Part shown: positions 1-7,256 of the stretch, piece by piece
How positions within the stretch are numbered: position 1 is the stretch's first letter
Layout: every line of letters starts with the position of its first letter
The notes under the pieces: generated by a model
The model's input: the letters and a program-made list of their open reading frames with translations, nothing else
Told to the model about the DNA's origin: nothing
The model's database searches: none
DNA from: DATACZ01 sp036258795
GTDB lineage: Bacteria > Actinomycetota > CADDZG01 > JAHWKV01
DNA length: 12,885 nt
Direction of reading: 5' to 3'
Assembly (NCBI GenBank): GCA_036258795.1
Contig: DATACZ010000023.1
Location: 1-12,885 of the forward strand
Program-made: the position numbers and the translations under genes

Positions 1-1
1 C

Positions 2-805
2 TCAGAGTCGCCCCTGATCAGTTCTGAAGGAATGCACGTACGGTCCTTTGTGGCCGCCCTCGGATGCAGCTTCCTGTCCGGGGTGGCCCTGATGGCAACG
101 CTGGTCGACATCCCCCTGCTGGCTCAGACGCTGCTCGGATCCGACACCATTGGAGGAGCTCTGATCCTGTCCCGCTTTCTCATCGCCCTGGGGCTGGGGG
201 CGCTCGCCGGTGGACTCTTGAGCAAGAGGGCCGGTGAACGCCCCGTGGCGGTGGCTGGGCTGGCGCTGGCCGCCGGGTCCTTCTGGCTGATCTCGGGATG
301 GCCGGCGGAGATTCAGGAGGCTTTCCATCGGGCCGGCCCCCTGACGGTTCCCAGAATGGACGCCGACCTGGTCCTCGCCGGACTTGGGCTCGGCCTAGTG
401 ATCGCTCCCCTGGCCTCGGTGGTGCTGTCCTCCTCGCCGGCTCATCAGCATGGAGTGGTGTCGGCCGGCGTCGTGGTCGCCCGAATGGCGGGGATGCTCG
501 TCGGCATCGCGGCCTTGACCGCTGCCGGCCTCCATCGCTTTCACCAACTCACTGCCGATCTAGCGCCTCCTCTTCCTTTTGGGGAGGACCCCGAGGCCTA
601 CTCCAGGCAGTTGGCGGCCTACCGGCGTGCAGTGCAGGCGGCGCTACACGCCGAGTACCGGGAGATCTTCGCCATCACGGCCGGCGTCTGTCTCGTTGGA
701 TCCGCGCTCGCCCTTGCGCTCACTTCTGCGGGCCCCACCCAAGGCGGCAAAGCTGCGAGCGGCGAGAACGCGCCGGCAGCGAGCCTTGCTAAAGGTTCGG
801 CCTAG
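2..805 (+). CDS. MFS efflux transporter, DHA2-like (5'-truncated, C-terminal half)
   Basis: This is the C-terminal part of a major facilitator superfamily membrane transporter, probably a proton-driven drug or metabolite exporter of the DHA2 (14-TM) group. The reading frame is open to the left window edge, so the ATG at 32 is probably internal and not the true start. Six hydrophobic segments are visible: FVAALGCSFLSGVALMATLV, a GGALILSRFLIALGLGALAGG segment, one around VAVAGLALAAGSFWLISGW, one around LVLAGLGLGLVIAPLASVVL, one around VVVARMAGMLVGIAALTAAG, and a last one around ITAGVCLVGSALALALTSAG. The loop SKRAGERPV resembles the conserved RxGxRP loop of the second half. The GLGLGLVIAP...SAGVVVARMAG pattern is typical of DHA2 members. 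A charged loop of about 45 residues precedes the last helix, and the tail is Ala/Gly/Ser-rich. The substrate cannot be told from the sequence. The family call is firm; the subgroup is inferred. Confidence 0.85.
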   Translation, partial: SESPLISSEGMHVRSFVAALGCSFLSGVALMATLVDIPLLAQTLLGSDTIGGALILSRFLIALGLGALAGGLLSKRAGERPVAVAGLALAAGSFWLISGWPAEIQEAFHRAGPLTVPRMDADLVLAGLGLGLVIAPLASVVLSSSPAHQHGVVSAGVVVARMAGMLVGIAALTAAGLHRFHQLTADLAPPLPFGEDPEAYSRQLAAYRRAVQAALHAEYREIFAITAGVCLVGSALALALTSAGPTQGGKAASGENAPAASLAKGSA

Positions 806-833
806 TGGGAGGCTTTCGCTCGAACATGGGCAG

Positions 834-840
834 AAAGGAG
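834..840 (+). promoter_or_regulatory. Ribosome binding site that sets the start of the small acidic protein
   Basis: AAAGGAG lies 5 bases before the GTG at 846 and 14 bases before the ATG at 855. The shorter spacing is near the optimum and favours the GTG start. Confidence 0.6.
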
Positions 841-845
841 CAGCC

Positions 846-1031
846 GTGCGCGCCATGAAGCTTGAAGTGGAGGAGGATCCAAGTGGTGATGGCGCTCAGG
901 AGCTTCGGTGGGAGCTGACGGAGGACGGAAAAGTGCTCAACAGCGGCACCTGGCGGGTGCCGGACAACCTGGAAGAAGAAGACGCCTCCGAGTCCTGGCT
1001 CAACCTCATGAGGGTCCTCCTCGGCCGATGA
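846..1031 (+). CDS. Small acidic protein of unknown function, 61 aa
   Basis: I do not recognise this protein. The GTG at 846 is preferred because AAAGGAG sits 5 bases upstream; an ATG at 855 would give 58 residues. The frame stays open upstream as far as 579, but that part overlaps the transporter gene and is Arg/Pro/Ser-rich, as expected of a shadow frame. The protein is acidic, with EVEEDPSGDGAQ near the start and NLEEEDASESW near the end. Its middle (LRWELTEDGKVLNSGTWRVP) alternates hydrophobic and polar residues like a pair of beta strands. It ends in a short hydrophobic helix-like segment, WLNLMRVLLGR. No signal peptide, cysteine cluster or membrane span is visible. It begins 40 bases after the transporter stop and may share its transcript. 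It converges with hisF across a 75-base gap (1032-1106) in which I see no convincing terminator hairpin. Start signal and composition support a real gene; function is unknown. Confidence 0.6.
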   Translation: MRAMKLEVEEDPSGDGAQELRWELTEDGKVLNSGTWRVPDNLEEEDASESWLNLMRVLLGR

Positions 1032-1106
1032 GCCGAAGGCCGTTTGCCGAGCCGTTCGTAACGCTTTCCGCGCCAACGTAGATAGACGAAGCAGGTGGCC
1101 CCTTCT

Positions 1107-1865
1107 CTAACGGACGTTAACGCCCTTTTCGCTCAGATGGCTCTTGACCTCCCCGATCGAGAGCCGGCCGAAGTGGAACAGTGAAGCGGCGAGCACCGCA
1201 TCCGCTCGTCCCTCCTGCAAAGCTTCAGAGAAGTGCTCCAGGCGTCCTGCGCCACCCGAGGCGATAACCGGGACATTCACGGCGCTCGAAACCGCTCTCA
1301 GCAGATCCAGGTCATAGCCATCCTGCGTCCCGTCTCGGTCCATCGAAGTAAGCAGGATCTCCCCAGCCCCAAGCTCCTCTGCTCGGACCGCCCAGCGCTC
1401 CGCGTCCACGTCGGTGGGGCGCCTGCCGCCATGCGTATAAACCTCCCACCCCCGGCCACTCTCCCGGCGCCGGGCGTCAATCGCCACCACCATGCACTGT
1501 GCGCCGAACTTCTCGGCGCCCTGCGAGATCAGCTCCGGCCGCTGAACCGCAGCGGTGTTAACGCCCACCTTGTCGGCACCCGCCCGGAGAAGCCTCCGGA
1601 CGTCGTCGATGGTACGGACCCCTCCGCCGACGGTAAGGGGTATGAAGACCTGCTCGGCGGTCCTGCGAGCCAGGTCCAGGATAGTGTCCCGCTCCTCGTG
1701 CGAAGCTGTGATGTCGAGGAAAACGAGCTCATCGGCCCCCTCCCGGTCGTAGACTGCGGCTAGCTCCACCGGGTCGCCGGCATCCACAAGGTCCACGAAG
1801 CGCACTCCCTTCACCACCCTCCCGGCATGGACGTCCAGGCATGGAATGACCCTTTTGGCCAACAC
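1107..1865 (-). CDS. hisF: Imidazole glycerol phosphate synthase, cyclase subunit HisF
   Basis: HisF is the cyclase half of IGP synthase. It uses ammonia delivered from HisH to convert PRFAR into imidazole glycerol phosphate and AICAR in the cytoplasm, the fifth step of histidine synthesis. The 252-residue length is typical. The two catalytic aspartates of this half-barrel-duplicated (beta/alpha)8 fold are present at D11 (IPCLDV) and D130 (VVAIDAR). The phosphate-binding loops TVGGGVRT (79-86) and IASGGAG (201-207) are also present. The start is GTG, giving the canonical N-terminus MLAKRVIPCLDV. The TAG stop of hisA at 1878-1880 runs straight into a GGGGAAGG ribosome binding site, with 12 bases between the two genes, so the pair is probably translationally coupled. 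It is the last gene of the his run; hisI, which often follows in actinobacteria, is not found before the converging gene at 1031. Confidence 0.97.
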   Translation of the reverse strand: MLAKRVIPCLDVHAGRVVKGVRFVDLVDAGDPVELAAVYDREGADELVFLDITASHEERDTILDLARRTAEQVFIPLTVGGGVRTIDDVRRLLRAGADKVGVNTAAVQRPELISQGAEKFGAQCMVVAIDARRRESGRGWEVYTHGGRRPTDVDAERWAVRAEELGAGEILLTSMDRDGTQDGYDLDLLRAVSSAVNVPVIASGGAGRLEHFSEALQEGRADAVLAASLFHFGRLSIGEVKSHLSEKGVNVR

Positions 1866-1877
1866 AGAAACCTTCCC

Positions 1878-2660
1878 CTAATCGGGCCCGGCAACGGCCG
1901 CTTGCGCGGCTTGAAGCGTGACTGTGCCGGCGTAGAGAGCTTTGCCGATCACTATTCCCTCCAGCCCTCGTGACGCCAGAGCGGCCAGCCTGCGCACGTC
2001 ATCGACGCTGGTTACCCCGCCGGCGGCAATGACGGGGACCCCGGCCGCATCGAGGACTCCTTCGATGGCCTCGAGGTTCGGTCCACTCAAAGTTCCATCC
2101 CTCTCGATGTCGGTGAACATGATCCGGGAGACTCCGGCATCCACGAATCGTTTAACCGCATCCAGTGTCGAAGAATCCGTGCCCTCCAGCCACCCATCCC
2201 GATGAACCTTGCCTGCTCTGGCGTCGACCGACGCCACCAGACGGCCGCCGAACTCAGCGACCGCGGCCTCGAGAAATTCGGGATCCAGCAGCTTCGTCCC
2301 CACGCAAACACGGGCCACTCCACGCTCGATCCACTCGGCGATTGCCTCCATGGATCGAATTCCTCCTCCGACCTGTACGGGAACCCGCGCTTCGGCGAGG
2401 ATGGACGACACCGCCTCGGCGTTGCTTCGCCCGGTCCCGGTGGCGCCATCAAGGTCCACTAGATGAAGCCACTCGGCACCCTGGCGCTCCCAGCTCCGGG
2501 CAGTCTCAACGGGATCATCGGCGTAGGTGGTCTTCTCCGAAGACCGGCCCTGAACGAGCCGGACGACCTCACCGCCCAGTATGTCCACCGCCACGATGAT
2601 CACGGGGGACGAGGTGGTGCTTTTGTGCGGAGCCTCCTCGAGCCGGCCTGCGCCGGTCAC
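1878..2660 (-). CDS. hisA: ProFAR isomerase HisA, with alternative N-termini
   Basis: HisA isomerises ProFAR to PRFAR, the substrate of HisF. The GTG at 2660 overlaps the hisH stop by 4 bases (GTGA), follows an AGGTGG sequence, and gives 260 residues. A second GTG at 2603 gives the usual 241 residues starting VIIVAVDILGG, but has no visible ribosome binding site. The 19 extra codons have mostly G or C in third position, which supports translation of the extension. In long numbering the catalytic aspartates are D26 (VAVDIL) and D146 (ASVDAR). D146 is residue 127 in short numbering, the usual position. Phosphate loops are VGGGIRS and AAGGVTS. Many actinobacteria carry the dual HisA/TrpF enzyme PriA. 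Here GGGIR replaces the usual PriA SGGIRDD, and RDGWLEG replaces RGWTRDGG, so a single-function HisA is more likely. The family is certain; the start and the lack of TrpF activity are inference. Confidence 0.95.
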   Translation of the reverse strand: MTGAGRLEEAPHKSTTSSPVIIVAVDILGGEVVRLVQGRSSEKTTYADDPVETARSWERQGAEWLHLVDLDGATGTGRSNAEAVSSILAEARVPVQVGGGIRSMEAIAEWIERGVARVCVGTKLLDPEFLEAAVAEFGGRLVASVDARAGKVHRDGWLEGTDSSTLDAVKRFVDAGVSRIMFTDIERDGTLSGPNLEAIEGVLDAAGVPVIAAGGVTSVDDVRRLAALASRGLEGIVIGKALYAGTVTLQAAQAAVAGPD

Positions 2661-3256
2661 CCAACCACCTGGATGAGCCTTCGCAAGAGAGCAAGTCCGT
2701 CATTGCTGGACTTCTCGGGATGAAACTGAACGCCGTATACCGCGCCCGACTCAACTGCCGAGATGAACTCACCCCCGTAGTCGGTTCTTGCCGCGGCAGC
2801 CTCATCGTCCGCCTCGCAGACGTAGGAGTGGACGAAGTAGAAGTAGCGGCCCGCAAGAGACCCGAAGAGCTCCGATTCCCGCACCGGATCAACCTGATTC
2901 CAGCCCATGTGGGGAACCTTTACGTCGCCTCGAAGCCTTACGACCCGTCCGGGAAGGATACCGAGTCCCTTGGCCGGACCTTCATCCGACTCCTCGAATA
3001 AAAGCTGCATACCCATGCATATTCCCAACAGAGGCTTGCCGTCGGCGGCCCAATCGGTCACGAAGTCGGCAAGCCCTAAGCTGGACAGATTCTCCATTCC
3101 GGCCGCGAAATTTCCCACGCCGGGGAGCACGAGAAGGTTGGACGACCTCAGCCTGGACGGCTCATCGGAGACGAATGCTTCGGCTCCGGCGGCCTCGAAG
3201 GCCTTCGAAACGCTGGCCAGGTTGCCCATCCTGTAGTCGACGATTCCAGCCCTCAC
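2657..3256 (-). CDS. hisH: Imidazole glycerol phosphate synthase, glutaminase subunit HisH
   Basis: HisH is the class I glutamine amidotransferase half of IGP synthase. It hydrolyses glutamine and passes ammonia to HisF. The 199-residue length is typical. The triad is visible: nucleophile C80 in LLGICMGMQLL, and H179 and E181 in VQFHPEKS. The N-terminal IVDYRMGNLASV and the LPGVGNF oxyanion-strand region (44-50) are standard. The start is GTG, 4 bases after AAGGGAG. It overlaps the stop of hisB by 4 bases (GTGA, 3253-3256) and overlaps hisA in the same way at its 3' end. The order hisH-hisA-hisF means the two subunits of the complex are separated by hisA, as in many bacteria. Nothing is missing. 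Confidence 0.97.
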   Translation of the reverse strand: MRAGIVDYRMGNLASVSKAFEAAGAEAFVSDEPSRLRSSNLLVLPGVGNFAAGMENLSSLGLADFVTDWAADGKPLLGICMGMQLLFEESDEGPAKGLGILPGRVVRLRGDVKVPHMGWNQVDPVRESELFGSLAGRYFYFVHSYVCEADDEAAAARTDYGGEFISAVESGAVYGVQFHPEKSSNDGLALLRRLIQVVG

Positions 3257-3843
3257 AGCACTCCCTTGGTAGAGGGAACTGTCGAGCCACGACGGGCATC
3301 TAGCTCGGTGGCAACCTTCAGAGCCTGAGCTACCGATTTGAACACTGCTTCGACGATGTGGTGGGAGTTCTTGCCTGCCAGAAGCCTGATGTGCAGGGTA
3401 ATCCCGGCCGTCCTGGAAAGTGCGGTGAAGAACTCCTCGGTCAGGTCAGGGTCGTAGTTGCCGATCGCTTCGGCCGGGACGGGGGCATCGAAGACAAGCA
3501 GGGGCCTTCCCGATAGGTCCAAGGCCGACTGGACCAGGGCCTCCTCCATGGGCACGATGCTCCACCCATAGCGGCGGATGCCTCGTTTCTCCCCTAAAGC
3601 CTCGTTTAAAGCGGTGCCGAGACAGATACCCACATCTTCGACGGTATGGTGGGCGTCGACGTGCAGGTCACCTGAGGCATCGATCTCTAGGTCTACGAGC
3701 CAGTGGCGTCCAAGCTGGTCGAGCATGTGATCAAAGAACCCGACCCCGGTGGAGATTTCCGTCGTGCCTGACCCATCAAGGTCGAGACGCAGGCGAATAG
3801 AGGTCTCGTTGGTCTTCCTGTCCACCTCTGCCACGCGGCTCAT
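3253..3843 (-). CDS. hisB: Imidazoleglycerol-phosphate dehydratase HisB (monofunctional)
   Basis: HisB dehydrates imidazole glycerol phosphate to imidazole acetol phosphate, the sixth step of the pathway. It is a Mn-dependent enzyme, usually a 24-mer. At 196 residues it is the stand-alone form with no histidinol phosphatase domain. The duplicated metal motifs are intact: DAHHTVED (63-70) and NSHHIVEA (159-166). FDHML (37-41) and the C-terminal STKGVL are also characteristic. The NSHH version of the second motif is the general bacterial form and differs from the DPHH form I recall from mycobacteria and streptomycetes, a weak hint of a deep-branching host. The ATG start overlaps the TGA of hisC by 4 bases (3840-3843). 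AGGTGA about 10 bases upstream, inside hisC, can serve as ribosome binding site. Confidence 0.97.
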   Translation of the reverse strand: MSRVAEVDRKTNETSIRLRLDLDGSGTTEISTGVGFFDHMLDQLGRHWLVDLEIDASGDLHVDAHHTVEDVGICLGTALNEALGEKRGIRRYGWSIVPMEEALVQSALDLSGRPLLVFDAPVPAEAIGNYDPDLTEEFFTALSRTAGITLHIRLLAGKNSHHIVEAVFKSVAQALKVATELDARRGSTVPSTKGVL

Positions 3844-4928
3844 CGAGCAAGCATCACCTGATGCAGCGCCTCCAGGAACTTCTCGTCCTGCTCCATCGTC
3901 CCGACGGTAACCCTAAGGCACTCCTCACACCCTGGAACGTCGGAGAAGTCGCGTACCAGCACGCCGCGCTCCAGAAGGGAGTTCCACACCTCGGAGGCCG
4001 GACGCGACTCGCACCTGAACAGGATGAAGTTGGACTCGCTCGGAAATGCGAAGATCCCTCGGGTGGTGGACAGCTCCCGGTAGAGCCTCTCCCTTTCGTG
4101 AACGATGGTCTCTACCGTTCCCCGGCACTCCTCGGCTTGGCTTATAGCCGCCAAAGCCGCGGCCTGCGTGAGGGAGGAGAGATGGTAGGGAAGACGCACC
4201 TTCTGGATCTCCTCGATGACCCAGGGCGGAGCGAGCAGATATCCGATCCTGGCCCCCGCCAGGCGCCAGGCCTTCGAGAAGGTCCTGGTGATCACCAGGT
4301 TCTCGAACTCCTCGATGAGCCGGGCCCGGCCTGACCCCGCGAACTCCACATAGGCTTCGTCCAGGATCACCAGTCCAGGGGCGGTCCGGCAGATCATCTC
4401 TACCTCCTCTGAGGAGTTCGAGTTGCCGGTGGGATTGTTCGGTGAGCATAGGAAGACGATGTCGGGTTGTTGAAGCTCGATGGCTTCGACGGTGGCCTCG
4501 GGGTGAAGGGTGTAGTCGGGATTGCGCCGGGCACGGAGAAGCCTGGTGCCGCTCACCCGGGTGATCTGAGAATGCATGCTGTAGGTCGGCTCGAAGGTCA
4601 TGACCTTGCGCTCTGCCCCGCCGAAGGCCAGGAGCAGCTGAAGGATGATCTCGTTAGAGCCGTTTGCCAGCCAAACCCGGTCGGTCAGGGTCCCCAGGAA
4701 GATCGCCAGAGCTTCGCGCACCGGGACGAATTCCCGGTCCGGGTACCGGTGCAGCGATAGGCTTCCTACGCGCTCTAGCAGCTCGCGGGTGAAGGCCTCT
4801 GGAGGGGGGTAAGGGCTCTCATTGGTGTTGAGCCTGACCGGCGCATCCACCTGAGGAGCTCGGTACGGCTTGAGGTCGGCCAGATCCGACCTACCTCCCA
4901 ATCTAAGGCGAAGCTCAGGGTCACCCAT
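3840..4928 (-). CDS. hisC: Histidinol-phosphate aminotransferase HisC
   Basis: HisC is a PLP-dependent class I/II aminotransferase. It converts imidazole acetol phosphate and glutamate into histidinol phosphate and 2-oxoglutarate. It has 362 residues, normal for the family. The PLP lysine is K219 in TRTFSKAWRLAGARIGY, and R227 in the same segment is the usual phosphate contact. SPNNPTGN (162-169), ILDEAYVEF (188-196, with D190) and the N-terminal LNTNESPYPPP (33-43) are all standard. The ATG start lies 9 bases after the hisD TAG stop. The upstream sequence has only a weak GAG-containing ribosome binding site, so translation may depend on ribosomes finishing hisD. A paralogous aromatic aminotransferase is possible in principle, but the his context makes HisC the clear call. 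Confidence 0.96.
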   Translation of the reverse strand: MGDPELRLRLGGRSDLADLKPYRAPQVDAPVRLNTNESPYPPPEAFTRELLERVGSLSLHRYPDREFVPVREALAIFLGTLTDRVWLANGSNEIILQLLLAFGGAERKVMTFEPTYSMHSQITRVSGTRLLRARRNPDYTLHPEATVEAIELQQPDIVFLCSPNNPTGNSNSSEEVEMICRTAPGLVILDEAYVEFAGSGRARLIEEFENLVITRTFSKAWRLAGARIGYLLAPPWVIEEIQKVRLPYHLSSLTQAAALAAISQAEECRGTVETIVHERERLYRELSTTRGIFAFPSESNFILFRCESRPASEVWNSLLERGVLVRDFSDVPGCEECLRVTVGTMEQDEKFLEALHQVMLAR

Positions 4929-4937
4929 CTACTAACT

Positions 4938-6224
4938 CTACCCGAGGGTTTCCGCCTCCTCGGTGAACCTGGCCCTCACCGCTCGCCCGTGGTTGGGCAG
5001 TCCCTCCGCTGCCGCCAGCGTGTCCACGTAGGGCGCGGCCCTCTCGAGCGACTCCCGATCGTATTTCACGTACGACACCGCCTTTTGAAAGTGGGAGGTC
5101 CTGAGCCCCGACGCCCACCTTCCGGCTCCCGAGGTGGGAAGTACGTGATTGGTGCCGGCGAAGTAATCACCGACACAGACCGGCGACCACGGTCCGACGA
5201 AGATGGCTCCCGCCGCCGAGAAGCGGTCGAGCTGCCCCTCAGCCCCGTCGAAGACCAGCTGAAGGTGCTCGGGCGCAAAGCGGTTGATGCACTCCGCGGC
5301 CTGGTCCAGTCCGGCGACGCCGACTCCAACCGCGCCCCGGTCGACCGCCGCTCTGAGATCGTCGGAGGCCTCGATCTCTCTCAGCACCGCCTCGAGGGCG
5401 TGCGCGACGTAAACCAGGAACTCCTCCTTCCACGTAACCACGACGAACGCTCCATTGGGTCCGTGCTCGGCCTGCGCCACCAGATCAAAGGCCGCCATAC
5501 GAGCGTCGAATTCCCCGTCGGTGACTATCGCGATCTCGCTGGGACCCGCCACTGAGTCGATGCCCACCAGGCCGGCCACCTCCTGCTTGGCCAGGGCCAC
5601 GTAGATGTTGCCTGGACCGGCGATCACCTCGACTCGTCCGATGGACTCGGTTCCGTATGCCATGGCGCCAATGGCCTGCGCGCCACCCACGCGGTAGACC
5701 TCGGAAACCCCGGCCAGGTGAGCTGCCGCCAGGGTCGAGGCCGGCACATCGCCCTCAGCGCCCGGCGGAACGCACAGGGCTATCTCGTTAACTCCGGCTA
5801 CGGTGGCCGGTATCGCGGTCATGAGGACTGTGGAGGGATAGGTGGCCCGGCCCCCCGGCACGTAGAGGCCCGCTCTAGGGACCGCATGCACGCGCTCCCC
5901 CACCAACCCTCCTCCGACCTTCGCCTCCCAGGGGACGAGGGACTGTTTCTCGGAAAAGGTTCGAATTCTTGTTGCGGCCTCCTCCAGCGCCTCCCTCAAC
6001 TCATCGGTGATCGCGTTGAAGGCTTCCTCCAGCTGCTCGGCCGGGACCCTGATACCGTCGGTCAGGTTCACCTTGTCGAAGCGTTCGGTGAGCTTCACGA
6101 GGGCCTCGTCGCCTTGGGACTTGACCTGCTCGAGGATCGCCCTTACCGACTCGACGGGCCGGTCGCCGGCCGTCGGACGAGGAATCTGAGCCGACGGGTT
6201 TGCAGCCAAATCGACAAATCTCAT
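4938..6224 (-). CDS. hisD: Histidinol dehydrogenase HisD
   Basis: HisD is a zinc-dependent NAD enzyme that oxidises histidinol to histidinal and then to histidine, the last two steps of the pathway. It has 428 residues, full length for the family. The expected zinc ligands are present: Q251 and H254 in AQAEHGPNGAF, D353 in GDYFAGTNHVLPTSG, and H412 in GLPNHGRAV. The catalytic E319-H320 pair lies in FAPEHLQL. The nucleotide-side segments YVPGGRATYPS and VGGAQAIGAMAYGT are intact. The ATG start is 24 bases downstream of the zinc-ribbon gene, with no strong ribosome binding site. It is the first histidine gene of the cluster. No his leader peptide, T-box or attenuator is visible in front of it, so any control must lie further upstream or act on the protein. 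Confidence 0.97.
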   Translation of the reverse strand: MRFVDLAANPSAQIPRPTAGDRPVESVRAILEQVKSQGDEALVKLTERFDKVNLTDGIRVPAEQLEEAFNAITDELREALEEAATRIRTFSEKQSLVPWEAKVGGGLVGERVHAVPRAGLYVPGGRATYPSTVLMTAIPATVAGVNEIALCVPPGAEGDVPASTLAAAHLAGVSEVYRVGGAQAIGAMAYGTESIGRVEVIAGPGNIYVALAKQEVAGLVGIDSVAGPSEIAIVTDGEFDARMAAFDLVAQAEHGPNGAFVVVTWKEEFLVYVAHALEAVLREIEASDDLRAAVDRGAVGVGVAGLDQAAECINRFAPEHLQLVFDGAEGQLDRFSAAGAIFVGPWSPVCVGDYFAGTNHVLPTSGAGRWASGLRTSHFQKAVSYVKYDRESLERAAPYVDTLAAAEGLPNHGRAVRARFTEEAETLG

Positions 6225-6248
6225 GGTGGGCTCAAGTATCCGCCTGAT

Positions 6249-6488
6249 CTAGCTTCTGTTGCGCTCGAAGTCTCTGCCGCACTGTTTGCAGACAACCGAG
6301 CCCATAACGACGGCCAGGCGGGTGCTGTCGCAGTAAGGGCAGCGGTCGCCCAACGAACGCCAGGAGGGATCGGTCGCTTGGCACTCGGGGCACATCAGCA
6401 CCTGCTCCCCCTTGATGACGAGGCGCGCCCAAGGTGAACGTCCCTTGGAGGGATCGGTCTGGATTTTGTTGCACCGGAAGCAGGCCAT
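6249..6488 (-). CDS. Small double zinc-ribbon protein of unknown function, 79 aa
   Basis: The protein has four CxxC knuckles: C3/C6 (CFRC), C33/C36 (CPEC), C50/C53 (CPYC) and C67/C70 (CKQC). The spacing suggests two zinc ribbons, formed by pairs one and two and by pairs three and four. It is short, soluble, and has no other recognisable domain or signal peptide. Such proteins may bind nucleic acid or partner proteins, but nothing here decides between those roles. The ATG at 6488 is directly preceded by an in-frame TAG, so it is the earliest possible start. The nearest purine-rich site (GGGGAGG) is 17 bases upstream, too far for ideal pairing. The gene lies 36 bases after the deacetylase stop and 24 bases before hisD on the same strand, so cotranscription with the his genes is likely. 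A functional link to histidine synthesis is not shown. Confidence 0.8.
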   Translation of the reverse strand: MACFRCNKIQTDPSKGRSPWARLVIKGEQVLMCPECQATDPSWRSLGDRCPYCDSTRLAVVMGSVVCKQCGRDFERNRS

Positions 6489-6524
6489 CTACGAAGTTAA
6501 CCCAACCTCCCCGTCTTAGTTGGA

Positions 6525-7214
6525 TCAGGGAGTTCTGAAGCCGTAGCCGCGGCCCTTCAGCTCTCTAATGAGCTCCGGCAGCGCCTGCACGGTGGCTGAC
6601 CGGTTGATTCCACCGTCATGCAGCACGACGATGGCGCCCGGGCGAACGGCACTCATAGTCCTGGATACGATCGCGGCCGCGGGTGGATTCTTGAAGTCGC
6701 GCGGATCGACCGACCAGCCGAGGATACGCATCCCTCGCCGATGGGCTGCTGCTACGACCTCAGAAGAAACCGACCCTCCCGGTGACCGGTAAAAGGCCGG
6801 AGCTTCTCCGGTGATGGATTGAATGAGGTCGCTCACCGACGACATTTCCGATGCCATTACCCGCCGGGGCCGGTCAGCGAACCGAGGCAGATGATGCTCG
6901 GTGTGGTTGCAGAGAACGTGGCCTTGCTCATGGATTGCCGCCACAAGCTCCGGATGCCGCTTGGCCATCCACCCAACCACACAGAAGGTTGCCTTTACCT
7001 TCATTCGTCTGAGAGTCCTAAGGACTGCGGGAGTGTACCGGGGGCTCGGCCCGTCGTCGAAGGTGAGAGCGATCATCCGCCGGGTCTCCGGGGTGGCGGG
7101 GCTCGCCGGAATTACCGTGGCTGGAGGAAGCACGCCTCCGCTCCACAGCTCGATTGCCTGATACACGAGTGCAGGCTGGGCAGGGTTCCAGAGGATCCGC
7201 TCCACCTGAGGCAA
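6525..7214 (-). CDS. Polysaccharide deacetylase (NodB/CE4 domain), probably missing its N-terminus
   Basis: This is a carbohydrate esterase family 4 domain. Such enzymes remove N- or O-acetyl groups from peptidoglycan, chitin-like or xylan-like polymers outside the cell, using a bound metal. From the TTG at 7214 it has 229 residues, and all five family motifs are present: TFDDGP (51-56, with D53 and D54), HTEHH (104-108), RSPGG (143-147), WSVDPRDF (D170) and VVLHDGG (H199). The domain therefore looks catalytically complete. The TTG is a poor start: AAGGGG lies only one base before it. A GTG at 7205 has better spacing from the same AAGGGG. The frame is closed upstream by a TAG at 7257-7259, but the 14 codons between that TAG and the TTG still look coding. 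A signal-peptide-like sequence lies in the same frame beyond the TAG. As read here the product would lack an export signal, which is odd for this family. Confidence 0.85.
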   Translation of the reverse strand: MPQVERILWNPAQPALVYQAIELWSGGVLPPATVIPASPATPETRRMIALTFDDGPSPRYTPAVLRTLRRMKVKATFCVVGWMAKRHPELVAAIHEQGHVLCNHTEHHLPRFADRPRRVMASEMSSVSDLIQSITGEAPAFYRSPGGSVSSEVVAAAHRRGMRILGWSVDPRDFKNPPAAAIVSRTMSAVRPGAIVVLHDGGINRSATVQALPELIRELKGRGYGFRTP

Positions 7215-7256
7215 GCCCCTTGTGGGGTCAAAGGACTGCGCTATGGCGGGGTGGGC

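Noticed and set aside
298..792. Plus-strand frame inside the transporter gene
   Set aside because: It overlaps a membrane protein with clear MFS features, and its Arg/Gly/Ser-rich translation resembles nothing.
1032..1106. Terminator between the small acidic protein and hisF
   Set aside because: Only very short inverted repeats (AACG/CGTT) are present, and no stable hairpin could be read.
2165..2599. Long plus-strand open frames antisense to hisA and hisH (also 1233-1763 and 2788-3303)
   Set aside because: They lie opposite clearly conserved his genes, have low-complexity Arg/Pro-rich products and lack start signals. Such frames are common in GC-rich DNA.
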